Source: Vesta saturnalis
Taxonomy: Eukaryota; Arthropoda; Insecta; Coleoptera; Lampyridae
Assembly: GCA_036346205.1 (NCBI GenBank)
Contig: JARFJB010001981.1
Location: 806,001-870,000, forward strand
Direction of reading: 5' to 3'
DNA: 64,000 bases
Positions 33,958 to 45,365 of the stretch are shown in pieces. The notes beneath the pieces are model-generated. The model saw only the letters and a list, made by a program, of their open reading frames with translations. It did no database searches and had not been told where the DNA came from. Position 1 is the first letter of the stretch, and the number at the start of each line of letters is the position of its first letter. The position numbers and the translations under genes are program-made.

Positions 33958-36900
33958 CTAAATCATTTTCGTTTTCTTATATCCGTATGGTATCGTGTCG
34001 TAGTTTTCTATCCTGCGACGTTTGTTGATGTTTAATCGGAGTCTTTTAATTTCAGGTTTTGTCACGAGTTCGTGGTCCTGTTACCTAATGACGTTAGTAG
34101 AAGTTAAAATTTCATGTTCTGTGTCATCCACTAAGTCAATTAAGGATTCTAAGTTAACTTTTCCTAAATTTTCATAGTTAAGGGTAATTCCTTTACTTTA
34201 ATCGTTTGCTTTATCGCCCCATCTGGTAAATAAACTTTGTAGCCGTATGTTTTCGGTCCTCCTGACGCAAACTCGGTGATATAAGACCCACAACCGTATT
34301 GAGGTTCAATTTCATCGGTAAGATCTCTAACATATTTCCTCGGTAGATCCGGTACCTTCTTTTGAAATGTAAATAACAGAATCAGTATCGTAATATAGCA
34401 CCTCTCTCCACGCTTCGAGATACGAGTATAATTTTAATCGTGCTTGTGTGGTTACGTAGGCTGCTATTACGCAGTTTACATTAAACAAGGGCTCAGCAGC
34501 CTCTTCCGCGTATATCCAGTTTACAATTAGGGTGTCCTCGTTAATTTCCTGTATATGATTAACTTCAACTGATGGAGAAAACATTAAATCGTAAACTCTT
34601 TGAGTATTAATAATTGAAGTTTTGCTTTGATTTTCGCGTTGACCAAATTTACCCCAGAAACTATTTAACATAAGCTTTGCTAGAGATCTAAGAGCTGGAT
34701 TTTTCTCAATAGAACCGGGTTCGAGCTGTACACCCTCGTTGTTAAGGAACTCTGCAATGTAAAGGGTCTGGTCTTCTTGATTTGTACAGTTAGATGGCCA
34801 CCCTGAGGCCTCTTGCTTCATCTTTAAGAACATATTTATGAAACCGGAAAATAGACCGCCTGATCTATCTGTTTTATCATACTGTGTTGTGTCATATGAC
34901 CAGATTTCTTGTATCTGTACTATATTGTACCCTCTTTGACGGCTTACGATCTCGTCTGTACACCATGTACCGTGAAGTGTTCGTTCCTGAATATCATGCA
35001 AGCATTCCTCGGTACTTAGTCTCTACACATGTGCGACAAAGCGGAAACATAAGTTTTGATGTATCTTCATAGGAGCACAGGATGGTAAAGATCTTGAGGT
35101 GGCAGAATTGAACACTTAATTATACCGCTGGGAAGGCACGCCTAGTAGTAAACTCGTCACACTCCCAACGTATACCCGTGGGTGACCAGTTGGAAACTTC
35201 CCATATTTACAAACCCAGGGTACAACGAGACACGTCGACGTATTTAATTCTTTCGCCGGGTTTGCTACATATTTTAGTTTTGTACACCCGTTCTACCACC
35301 ATAAATGCATCGCGTGGGTTAAGAGGGACGTATCTTATCAGGGGTGATGTTTTAAGTATAACATTTTGGGTTTGTTTTAATTCTAGCGAAAATTTACATC
35401 CCCACATTTCAGTGACGTAATATCCTAAGTTTTAAGACGGAATACTTTTGATTTAGTATTTTCATATCTCTGCTCCATGGTATCGTGTGGATTGTCAAAC
35501 AGCTGTGCATCGCGCCGTGTTGTAAAGCATATAGGACAACCGTGATAGTAGCACCCGTAAAACTCAAAACTTCGTTTGATGATTCGCAATAACCGTCTCT
35601 CAAACCATACGTCACATACTCTCTGTTTACCCGCGTGTTGAATAGAAATACCTCTGGTCCTCTTCCCAGACCAGCCATTGTATAGCACTTATAGATTGCT
35701 TGTCTACTCTCGATAACCAGCTTTGGGGATAATTCCTATTGTATCGGGTTGTAAAATCGTCTTCGGTACACCAGATTGCAAGCTGAAGCTATCGTAATGG
35801 CTTCGACAAACGGATCAACCAAACACTCCTTCAAAACAATCTTCTAAAGTACATGCAAGCATGTTTTAAGATGTCTACGTCGGACCGGCAATATTCTATT
35901 AACTCTTCCGACATTTTAAATATATAACCCTGTGATTGCGTTTCTTCATACCATTTTAAAAATTCAACTCTTTCTTCGGGTTTCATGGAGTTGGGGAGTA
36001 GTAATCAATATGAGGTAGCGACCCTACATACTCGGAGTTTGCTTTAATGTTAAATAGATGGGGAAATAACCTTTTCTTATACCCGTCGCTAATCCAAATG
36101 CCTTTGGTAGAGCGAGAGCGGCATAGGGAAGTAGTTAAGACTATCAATAAATTTTAGGTTATCAAATTTCATCATTAGTATTTTAGACCCTCTCATTATA
36201 ATCTCCGGTTTAAGATGTGTGTTTGTTAGTGTGTGGTTTAAGATAAACTGGTGATCAAACCCTGGCCATTGTGGGCTATTACAACAACCTTTTGAACAAT
36301 TTTCTTACTTCCAGCAAGTAACTAAAGATTTTGTTGATACAGTATTCACCTTGTAATATTTGTTCTCTAACACCACATCGGGGCATATAACTAGAGTGAT
36401 GGTAGTGTGTAGCACGTAGACACTTGCTGAAATACACAAAGATTCGCCTCGTGAAGTTTTACTGCCGGTTTTTCGGGGTGAGATTTTCTTGACGAGTTTC
36501 TAAATCATAAAACAAAATAAAACGTCGTTATTCTCTTTATACGGGGTTGCTTGTCTAATAAAACAAAATGGTTTTCCGGTTTATGATCGTTGCATTGTTT
36601 AAAAACCTCTCCACAAAAATGAGGTGTTTTTCGGTTGTTAATATTAAATGTTTTTAAACAAACGCTGCATTTGTGTACTGTTGAACATAGACACCGTTTT
36701 TCTTCTTTATGGTTCAAAAGACATATGGAGAACGAAAGTTCTGCAGTCGTGGCAATAAACTTCTTCACTTAATTTTTCACAAACTGGAGCTTTCTACAGC
36801 AGGCATGTAGCTCCACACCTATGCCTATTTAAAGTATTGTACGGGATATGACACTTTTCACAGTAATAGCTGCAGCAAAATGCTGATGTTAAAGATTTTA

Positions 36901-37630
36901 TAACGTTAAAATGTCCTTGGTTGTACAGTAATCTTATTTTCTTTTCCCCGGGTCGACATTCGAATAACATTTCTCGTCCCTTAGTGCCGTGTTGGTATAC
37001 TGTAATGTTGTACCCGGTAAGGTATTGTTGAAACTGTCTAAGTTCGTTAATACTACACCTTACTCGGAATTGTAACCTTAGCGACTTCTATTAAGTTTAG
37101 CGCAAACAGTTTTTGTTGTGCATCCTTTTTCTAATGTCATTATATCTCGGTCTTTATCTGCAAGGGCTCTACCACTACTAATGCTCGCGGTAAACATAAG
37201 TTATCTTCATTGCGTATAGTAATTATTCCACCGCATGGTTGATTCTTCATTGTAATTTATACACTGCTGTCTTCCGTTCCCTGTTGGCGTGATACACGTT
37301 ACCTCCATATGAAATGTGTCCGTGCTCGTGTGCTCAGTATTACTCTGCAGTAGTGATTCCAAAATACCCCACACAGAATGTCACTTCGGATGCTTTACGA
37401 AAACTCAACCACCCGGTAGTTTAAATTTGAAATTTTCTGCGAAAGGTTATCCCACTTTATCGGGGTTAACCGATGACATAATGTATGTAATAACTTGATT
37501 AACTCCTGTTCTTACCAATCTAACACATTTAGCTTTCCAGTACTGTTCTTTAGTTTAAAAAATTTTTCGCTTGGTTGAGCGAAACTTTTTATTTCATATA
37601 ACGCTCACTGACAATTTCAAAATTAGCCAT
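33958..37630 (-). pseudogene. PolB: Polinton-like protein-primed DNA polymerase B
   Basis: The enzyme would replicate the element from a protein primer. From ATG at 37630 (MANFEIVSE) the parts appear in family order: IITIRNEDNLCLPRALVV (near 37230); LRQFQQYLTGYNITVYQHG (near 37030); a cysteine/histidine region with CSYYCEKCHIPY (near 36870) and CSVCLKTF (near 36660); EFYGCYYHGCPICF (near 35560); PLNPRDAF (near 35320) with KYVDV; LNSFWGKFGQRENQ (near 34660); and the palm motif YYDTDSV (near 34390) with both metal-binding Asp. The C-terminal RRIENYDTIPYGYKK runs to the stop at 33958. About 1,220 codons, the normal size. Frame changes occur at least near 37590, 37100, 35420, 35180, 35010 and 34200. 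The longest clean frame, 34327-35001, covers the palm. Dead unless the shifts are sequence errors. Confidence 0.8.
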
Positions 37631-37805
37631 GTACTCGATGAGACCGATGTGTACTAGCAGCAATAAAAGTAAACTAAGTCATTTGTACCTGATGAGCGTA
37701 TTTATACATTAGTCACCCCTGATAGTATTCTCATAACTATTCATCTGATTGACAGCTAATTTGTCTGGTTAAATGTGATTAGTGGAAACATTCATCTGAG
37801 GTGTT

Positions 37806-38294
<489 letters not shown>

Positions 38295-38297
<3 letters not shown>

Positions 38298-38396
38298 TGT
38301 ACTACAGAGTGCAGACATATATTTTATAATAATGAATTAGACCCTCAACACCTATCTTTCTTTCTCATCTCTGTACACACACACACACACTACAGA

Positions 38397-38434
<38 letters not shown>

Positions 38435-38580
38435 AGTAACTCTCACATATCAACATGTGTTCTTTCTCACTACTGCTTTTCTCGGTCTCTCTCACTACAC
38501 TATAGAATTCAGATTTGTATATTGTATAAAACTGTCCATAAAGAACCCACCATATGTCTGTGTTTGTAGGGTGATCTGAG
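38295..38580 (+). repeat. Minisatellite at the right Polinton-like end
   Basis: Units with 'catgtactacagagtgcag' and 'accctcaacacctatctt', a short (CA)n and a (TA)n at 38400-38432. Same family as 33050-33420. Confidence 0.8.
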
Positions 38581-38641
38581 GTGTGTGCGTATGCTATATA
38601 GATATACTGTTTTATACGATCTATAGGTTTATACTGTAACC

Positions 38642-38705
38642 GGTCCGGTGGCGCAGCGGTTAAGGTCCCCCGTTTGTTGTTCAGAGGTCTACGATTCGGA
38701 TCTCA
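38642..38705 (+). other. tRNA-like (SINE-type) segment with A and B boxes
   Basis: A-box match TGGCGCAGCGG at about 38649 and B-box-like GATTCGGATC about 45 bases later, the arrangement of an internal RNA polymerase III promoter. It is too diverged to fold as a working tRNA, but copies at all three Polinton-like ends keep the B box. A SINE captured in the terminal repeat is the likely origin. Confidence 0.55.
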
Positions 38706-38877
38706 CAGACTTACTTACTTTTTATAACATAAGTCTCTCACTATACATTTCCTGCTATAATGTAACTCCACATGGATTTGATTCAGGCAGTTGCGACGCA
38801 ACTGTCTGCTCAACATAACTACTGTTATATTACCAAATTTAAATATAAACAACAATGCTACTTCACCCAAATACAAG

Positions 38878-39263
38878 AGTGAGTTTTGCTAAAAGGTACA
38901 CGACAAAATATTTATAGACCAAACGGTTTACAACGGGAGTTTCTAATTAAAACAATAAAAGTAATGCAATCCGGCTCAATCAAAAGTTCAACAGCAAATG
39001 AGATACCTTTGCAAGACAATGTTTGATTTACGTTACATAGGCTTGTAAAATTATTTGCGGCGCAGCGACGATTAATTGTAGATTAATTTTTGGAAAAACT
39101 TACATTAAAACCTATACAAAAAGAAAAGAACGAATTAGCGTTTTAGTTTTGCTGAAAGATACACGATAAAATATTTATAGACCAAACGGTTTACAACGGG
39201 AGTTTCTAATTAAAACAATAAAAGTAATGCAATCCGGCTCAATCAAAAGGTCAACAGCAACTG
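38878..39263. repeat. Direct repeat pair, ~118 bp each
   Basis: 38882-38997 and 39147-39263 share 'atatttatagaccaaacgg', 'tttacaacgggagtttcta' and 'gtaatgcaatccggctca' with few changes; 149 bases of unrelated sequence lie between. Confidence 0.85.
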
Positions 39264-40030
39264 CCTTCTCCTCCGATTTCAAACTCCCGAAAAACCACCC
39301 CCGTTTTTCAAAAGTAACAAAAAAAAATTATTACGTTGAAACAGTTTTACATTTATTATTGAACGACATCTTAATTTTAAAAATATGCATTCGTCCGTAA
39401 CAAGCCCTACATTTAGGTCTCAAGTTTCAAAGATCCCTTTGGATTTGCGCTATGTTCCGCCTTAATGAATTATTAAATCAGTGACATTTTTACATCAAGA
39501 GCGCGCGTATAGAAATTTTCAACAATTCGTCACCCCAGTTTTGGCAGAACACCTGTTTCTCTACCCTAATATGTTTCTTTTATTTAATAATAAATAAGTT
39601 GTTATACTTCCGTATTCGATGAAAAAATGTTTCAAATAAATGTTGTAGTAGACAATTCAATGATTTTATAAATGTTTCTTTTTCAAAAATCCATGGGATG
39701 GTTATCCAAATATTATCATTTGAAGTTTTTAATCGGCCGTCATTTCGTTATTTTTCAAAATATGAAGCAATTGTAAATCCAAATGTTTTAGAAAATCAAA
39801 TGCCGATTTTAAGTCTTTGAATTTTTAAAATATCATTTTAAATAAGGAAGATATGAGGGTTGTTAAAAAACCTTACGAAGTCGAATAACTACGAGCAGAG
39901 GTTCCAAATCACAAGATGTTACTAAAAAAAGTTGTTTGTTTCGATGAGTTCTAACTACCATTTTGGACCAAAGGAATATATATTTGTTGAAAGCGCGAGA
40001 GTAAGCTCTATTATATAATAAAACAATATA
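39264..40030. other. Stretch without recognised genes
   Basis: AT-rich, no convincing open frame. The right edge is the 'tacagggtgttcc' end of the next element. Confidence 0.4.
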
Positions 40031-40604
40031 CAGGGTGTTCCACTTAAAAACAAAACTTTTGTGGAGAGTCACGAGGGGTGCTTAAAATGTGCAAATTTTG
40101 AATTTCGCCCTGTATCTGAAATACTAAGAGGACTATGACAATTCTGTTTGTGACATCGTTTCACGAAAAAGTAGAACAGGGTCGGGAAAACAGCATCTTT
40201 CTATCTTTGCTCGCAAACGAGATACCCTACAATTTTAACCGTAATGGGACACAGTGTACATTCTGCAGAGTTCACATTAAGTGTATTTTCCTCTAAAGCG
40301 GAACTATTTAGCGATATACAATAAGAGTACCTTTTTTAAAGAAAATGAAATGACCTTTCAGAAATATTAACAAACCTTTCAAAATGTTTCTTTACAAAAA
40401 AATACAGCGGGTACCAGAAACATGAGTAAGGTGTTTGTGGCGCTCTCTATCTTGTACGTTGAAAGTAACTAGATATTCATGTTTGTCTACGAAAACTCCC
40501 CTGTTCCAAGTTTAAACAAGACATCTTGAAAAATGCGACATCTATCGGAAAGTGAAATAAAAAATGCATCTTGGAAAGGTCATAACTCTTTAAGGAAGTA
40601 GAAT

Positions 40605-41236
40605 AGGAGTAGAAGAGGGGCACCATCCCCTCCACTTTTACACATTCACGTGGGAGACCATATTTTCCACCCCTACGGTTTCTTTTCGGAGGCCTTTTTC
40701 AACCCCTAATTATTTTTGTTTTTACTCGCTCACGTGTAGGACGTGTTTTTCATCCCTATTTTATGGCCGCCCACGTGTGAGCTGGTGTTTTCTACCCCTA
40801 TGGTTTTGTTTCGGATGCCTTTTCAACCCTAATTATGACCTTTTTTGTACTTGCTCACGTGAGGGGCAGATGCAGGTCTTGGGGTTGGTCTTGGACCTGG
40901 AGTTGGTCTTAGGGTTGTTTTTGATGGTCAGCTTTAACCCTAATTAAGGTCCTTTTGGTTGTATTAAGAGCAGTACCCTTGGAGGTTAGGCAAACTCATA
41001 CAATGTTGGGAATTGCATAATTACCCAATTATAATATTAATATTAAATTATCGATCCTATTGTTTTAAAATGGTCATATGCTATGGAGTACGTTCGGATG
41101 ATTTTATACCTATACGAGAAATTTATTTATACATTGTATTTCTAATAAGGAGGTTCTTGTAAGACACGTGTATGAATCTGTGTTAGGGATTGATCTTGCG
41201 TGAGGGATTTGAATGACAATAAAATTTAATTATAGA
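40605..41236 (+). repeat. Foldback arm with CACGTG minisatellite, left
   Basis: Units of 70-85 bases each open with a CACGTG palindrome ('ttcacgtgggagacc', 'gctcacgtgtagg', 'gcccacgtgtgag', 'gctcacgtgagg') and continue 'tttccacccctacgg', 'tttcggaggcc', 'caacccctaatta'. The inner part is single-copy until 'gaatgacaataaaattta'. Confidence 0.85.
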
Positions 41237-42430
41237 ACACTTATTTTTATTATAAATATCATAATTACAAAAGCCTCAGTGAGTTATAAAAAAATTACTG
41301 ACATTCAGGTTATTCTCTAATGAAACAAAAATTTTATTAAGTTAATTAATTACATAACAGTTATTACAATATTGTTTTCTGAAACGAATATTAAAACATA
41401 GTTTTACCTGCATTGATTGCATTGAAATATGTTTCATATCCATCCGTTCGTTAAATTGTATATTGTACACCATAATGTTTTAAAGAAACTTGTTGCTGCG
41501 TATGTGATTTATAGCTGTAATTAAAAATCTGTACAAGTAAATAAATAAAAGGTTAAAAGCACACTTACCAGCTCTGTATTGAAAGAGCATTTTTAGGGAC
41601 TGATTCACGAGTGGTACCCGTTTTCTGTTACTCGTCTAATCAAACTAATAACACCTACATTTTTACTTAGGCATAGTTTATGTAAAACTAGCTATTGATT
41701 TCCCCATAATTAATTTTTAGAGTGTAAATATACAAACAACCTAATTATCTTTATCACATTTACGGCAACTCGTATTTACTTTTCCCTTAAAGTAATTAAT
41801 AACAAAGCGGTTTGAACAAAATGCTGTATATACACCGGCAAATTGTTTTTATATAAAAAAACCTCATTAAATGTTGGAAAGTAATAATTACATGTTTTAA
41901 ATACCACAACAATATGTAGTAAGAAACCACTGTTCATGTTTACTTTTAGCTGATTACTGTGTCATATAATCCTGTTAAATTTAATAGTCTAAAAAACTGA
42001 TTTACCAATATCGAATGGGTAACATAATTTCTTTTAAAAACACTGAATCATAAATTTTATAACGCGATTTTTTTAAAAACACACGTGCTGAATTAAAAGA
42101 AAGAAAAAACAGTAGGTATTACGCAACCCTTAATTAAAAAAGTAAGGTACTAAAAAATCTCTTTATTTATCAGAATAGAATGACGGGATATAAACCGGCT
42201 ATTGCATTCCGATCTTTAACTAATTTAGAAAGTAATACACAAAACCTGATTACTGCTACTCGTATTTAGCAATTATATTGTACGTATATTTTTACATTCA
42301 AAAATACCTACAAATATTTTTAAAAATTTTGCTAACGCAAAATTACTTCAAATAATTTTAATCTTGAGATTACATAAACTACTGTTATGGAATGCATTAA
42401 TATCATGCAACCATGATTTATCTGTATACT
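41237..42430. other. Loop of the foldback, no gene seen
   Basis: AT-rich single-copy DNA between the arms. No open frame or repeat was recognised. Confidence 0.4.
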
Positions 42431-42454
42431 CAATTATGCGCGCACACACACGCA

Positions 42455-42509
<55 letters not shown>

Positions 42510-42578
42510 GAAAACACGCAAACGCGAAAACAAACAAACACGAAAAACACATCAACACAAAAAACACGCAAACACGAA
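42431..42578. repeat. (CA)n with an AAACACG minisatellite
   Basis: CA units at 42460-42507 flanked by CG-containing steps, then irregular 'cgcgaaaacacgcaaa' repeats up to the right arm. The complementary combination recurs at 57640-57885. Confidence 0.95.
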
Positions 42579-43240
42579 ATAATTAGATTTTACTGTCATT
42601 CAAATCCCTCACGCAAGATCAATCCCTAACACAGATTCATACACGTGTCTTACAAGAACCTCCTTATTAGAAATACAATGTATAAATAAATTTCTCGTAT
42701 AAGTATAAGATCATCCGAACGTACCCCATAACATATGACCATTTCAAAACAATAGGATCGATCATTTTAATAATAATATCTTATTAGGATAATTATGCAA
42801 TTTCCAACATTGTATCCGTTTGCCTAACCTCCAGGGGTACTGCTCTTAATACAACCAAAAGGACATTTATTAGGGTTAAAGCTGACCATCAAAAATAACC
42901 CTAAGACCAATTCCAGGTCCAAGACCTGCATCTGCCCCTCACGTGAGCAAGTACAAAAAAGGCCATAATTAGGGTTGAAAAGGCCTCCGAAAAGAAACCA
43001 TAGGGGTAGAAAACACAAGCTCACACGTGGGCGGTCATAAAATAGGGGTGAAAAAACCCGCCCTACACGTGAGCGAGTAAAAACAAAAATAATTAGGGGT
43101 TGAAAAAGGCCTCCGAAAAGAAACCATAGGGGTGGAAAATATGGTCTCCCACGTGAGTGTGTAAAAGTAGAGGGTAAGGTGCCCCAGTAGGCGGGGCTTG
43201 TGACATAAAAAAGTGGAGAGGATGGTGCCCCTCTTCTACT
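42579..43240 (-). repeat. Foldback arm with CACGTG minisatellite, right
   Basis: Inverted copy of 40605-41236, with the CACGTG units at 42938-43160 preserved in order. Confidence 0.85.
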
Positions 43241-43444
43241 AATAGGACTACGATAAGTTGGCCTAAATAGGGTTATTTTAATCCAAGGAAACGATCTCTG
43301 AATAGCCCATTCTTTACGGGACACCCTGTATATACATATATACACCATGTTCGTTTTAATATTTGTTATAGTGAATTAGTATGGGAAATCTGAAATATTC
43401 CAAAAAGTAATTCGAAGCCGAAAACAGAAAAGGAGACGCGGCAT

Positions 43445-43530
43445 GCCTCCGTGGTGTAATAGTTAAACGTTCGACTTGCTAAACCGCACGGCCTTTTGGA
43501 AAGCAAGATCGAACCCCGTTACAAGCAAGA
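43445..43530 (+). other. tRNA-like segment, perhaps from tRNA-Ser(GCT)
   Basis: An A-box-like TGGTGTAATAG is followed by 'tcgacttgctaaaccg', which resembles the anticodon arm of a tRNA-Ser with GCT, a variable-arm-like stretch, and 'gatcgaacccc' at the B-box place. A T-run follows at 43531. The acceptor stem does not pair well, so this is a relic or a SINE head. Confidence 0.45.
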
Positions 43531-44095
43531 CTTTTTTTTTAGTTTTATTTGTCATTAATATTTAATTTAATTAATCAATTTAAATAATCTGTTATGATTA
43601 TTCTATTCGAAAAACTTACAAGAAATAATACATAAATTAGAAATGAAAAATAATTATGCATTTTTATATTGCATTAAACAAAAACTCATTATTACAATAT
43701 TAGTTTATTAACACTCAAAATCCTGAAGATTAAAAATATTTAAAGTTTCAGTATTGGCAAGTACTTATTTTACATTTTACAGTATTTATTTTAGTAAATT
43801 TGAAATAAATACGTAATGAGAATTCTTGAATTCGCAATTCAATAACTCTGTAACGATACATTAGCCAAAGTTAGACGAACATGTACGACAAAGTACGATA
43901 TTATTTATAGCTGCAATCGGCGACTTATTTGAACATTTAATTTAACCAGGACTTTTCACAATTTTATTTGTTTTTATTTTAGTTCTAGCTTTTAAAGTTG
44001 CTAAATTACGAAAAACGATACATATTCAGTTTTTCGTAGAAAGTGGATGCGACGATTTACTAAAGTAGTTGATTATAGTATATTAAGTATTAAGA

Positions 44096-44195
44096 ACAGT
44101 AAGGCCAGTTTACCGATCGACAATAATGTTTGGCGACTGAGCGAAGCGAAGTCGCCAATATTGGAGGAGATCGGTAAAATCCTTACTGTTCGAAA
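44096..44195. other. ~100-base hairpin
   Basis: 'gaacagtaagg' at 44096 pairs with 'ccttactgttc' at 44183, 'tttaccgatc' with 'gatcggtaaa', and an inner 'ggcgact' with 'agtcgcc'. It is GC-richer than its surroundings. The same 'cttactgttc' word forms a second small hairpin at 44411-44435. It could be a tiny MITE or a structured RNA; nothing else supports either. Confidence 0.6.
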
Positions 44196-44694
44196 TGCTT
44201 ATGCTATTTTTTGTGCGATCAACAATACACTTGATGGCAAAATGTAGGCAAAACATTTTATTTTATCTCAAAATTGCTTAAAAGATGACTACAAGCAGAG
44301 CCACAAGCGTATGTATTATTTCCTTAGTAACCTGAATGTTAATGTGACAGTTGTAAAATAATTGTGTCAGAAATTCTGCTAATCAAGGCGACAAAGTTTT
44401 GGTGAATTTCACTTACTGTTCGCTGAACGGTAAGTTCAGTTAGACTCATTAAACAGAAAATGCCACCTACTGTTGTCAGTTTGAGACCAGGAGCTGCAGC
44501 TTGAGAGACCAGGATGAAATAACGAGGTTTCAACGTTTAACATTTTTGGTATTAATGTATTCACATTTTATGTATTTATTTTTCACTTCTAGTTTACGTA
44601 TTATTTCTTGTAAGTTTTTCGAATAAAAGAATCATAACAAATTATTTAAATAATTGTTATTAAATTAAAGATTAATGATAAATAAAATTTAAAA

Positions 44695-44785
44695 AAAAGT
44701 CTTCCTTGCAACGGGGTTCGATTGTGCATTCCAAGAACCCGTGCAGTTTAATAAGCCGAACATTTAATCATGCGCTACGGTGGCA
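44695..44785 (-). other. tRNA-like segment, inverted copy
   Basis: Inverted version of 43445-43530 in the right arm, with 'ggggttcgattgtgc' giving a better B-box match on the complementary strand than the left copy. The anticodon-arm region is altered. Confidence 0.45.
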
Positions 44786-45118
44786 TGTCGCGCCGCCTTT
44801 ACAGTTTTCGGCTTTTACATTAATGGCTTGCAAGCAATTAATGAATTTAATTATTTGTGAAAAATTGAAATTGTTATTAAGGGTAATATTTTTGGACAGT
44901 ACGTTAGAATATCTTATCTATCGATTGCAACTATTAATTTCACCGACTTTTATTCGAGAACGAACTATTTCGCATATTTCAGATTTCCCATACTAATTCC
45001 GTATAGCAAATGTTAAAACCAACACGGTGTATATACACCCTGTCCAAGATAAGGATGCCCACTATGGGGATCTCGGAAACGGTAAGAGATGGAAGGTCGG
45101 TTAAATGGAACAAAAGTT

Positions 45119-45328
45119 TTTTAGCAGAGATGCACTCAAACACAGACAATAAAACAGTAACATTAAAAGTTTATTTTAACAGAACGATAAAGATACATGC
45201 GGCAAGAACAACAACACTTTTACAACTAATAAAATATTTTTTACTGACGTTTTATTATTATTTTAATAACAACTGTATTTTGTTTTTCTAAACTTATGGG
45301 ATCAGACAAAATACAAATATTTCCATTA
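45119..45328 (-). repeat. Copia long terminal repeat, 3' copy
   Basis: Nearly identical to 49349-49557. In element sense it begins TAATGG and ends CTAAAA, so it lacks the usual TG...CA ends. The adjoining 'ctctccctt' (45329-45337) is, in element sense, the purine tract AAGGGAGAG. Confidence 0.88.
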
Positions 45329-45365
45329 CTCTCCCTTGATCCCAGAAGTGAAGAAAACTTAATTT

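Larger units (their letters stand above)
40031..43328. mobile_element. 3.3-kb foldback element with minisatellite arms
   Basis: Ends are CAGGGTGTTCC on the left and GGGACACCCTG on the right, each next to TA, the common end of mariner-type MITEs in this window. Arms 40605-41236 and 42579-43240 are inverted copies of ~640 bases. Left of the arm, 40031-40604 has no partner, so it may be a second element at this end. No transposase. The open minus-strand frame 42824-43348 is an accident of the repeat. Confidence 0.7.
43343..45028. mobile_element. 1.7-kb foldback with a tRNA-like sequence in each arm
   Basis: Ends CACCATGTT and, inverted, CACCGTGTT lie beside TA on both sides. Arms of ~310 bases (43343-43660 and 44575-45028, the latter with extra sequence) share 'gaattagtatgggaaatct', the tRNA-like segment and 'aaacttacaagaaataata'. 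The loop contains a GC-richer hairpin. No coding capacity. Confidence 0.75.

Noticed and set aside
42824..43348. 174-codon minus-strand frame with repeated 'FLFGGLF' phrases
   Set aside because: It runs through the CACGTG minisatellite of a foldback arm; the inverted arm at 40605-41236 is not kept open, so selection for a protein is unlikely.
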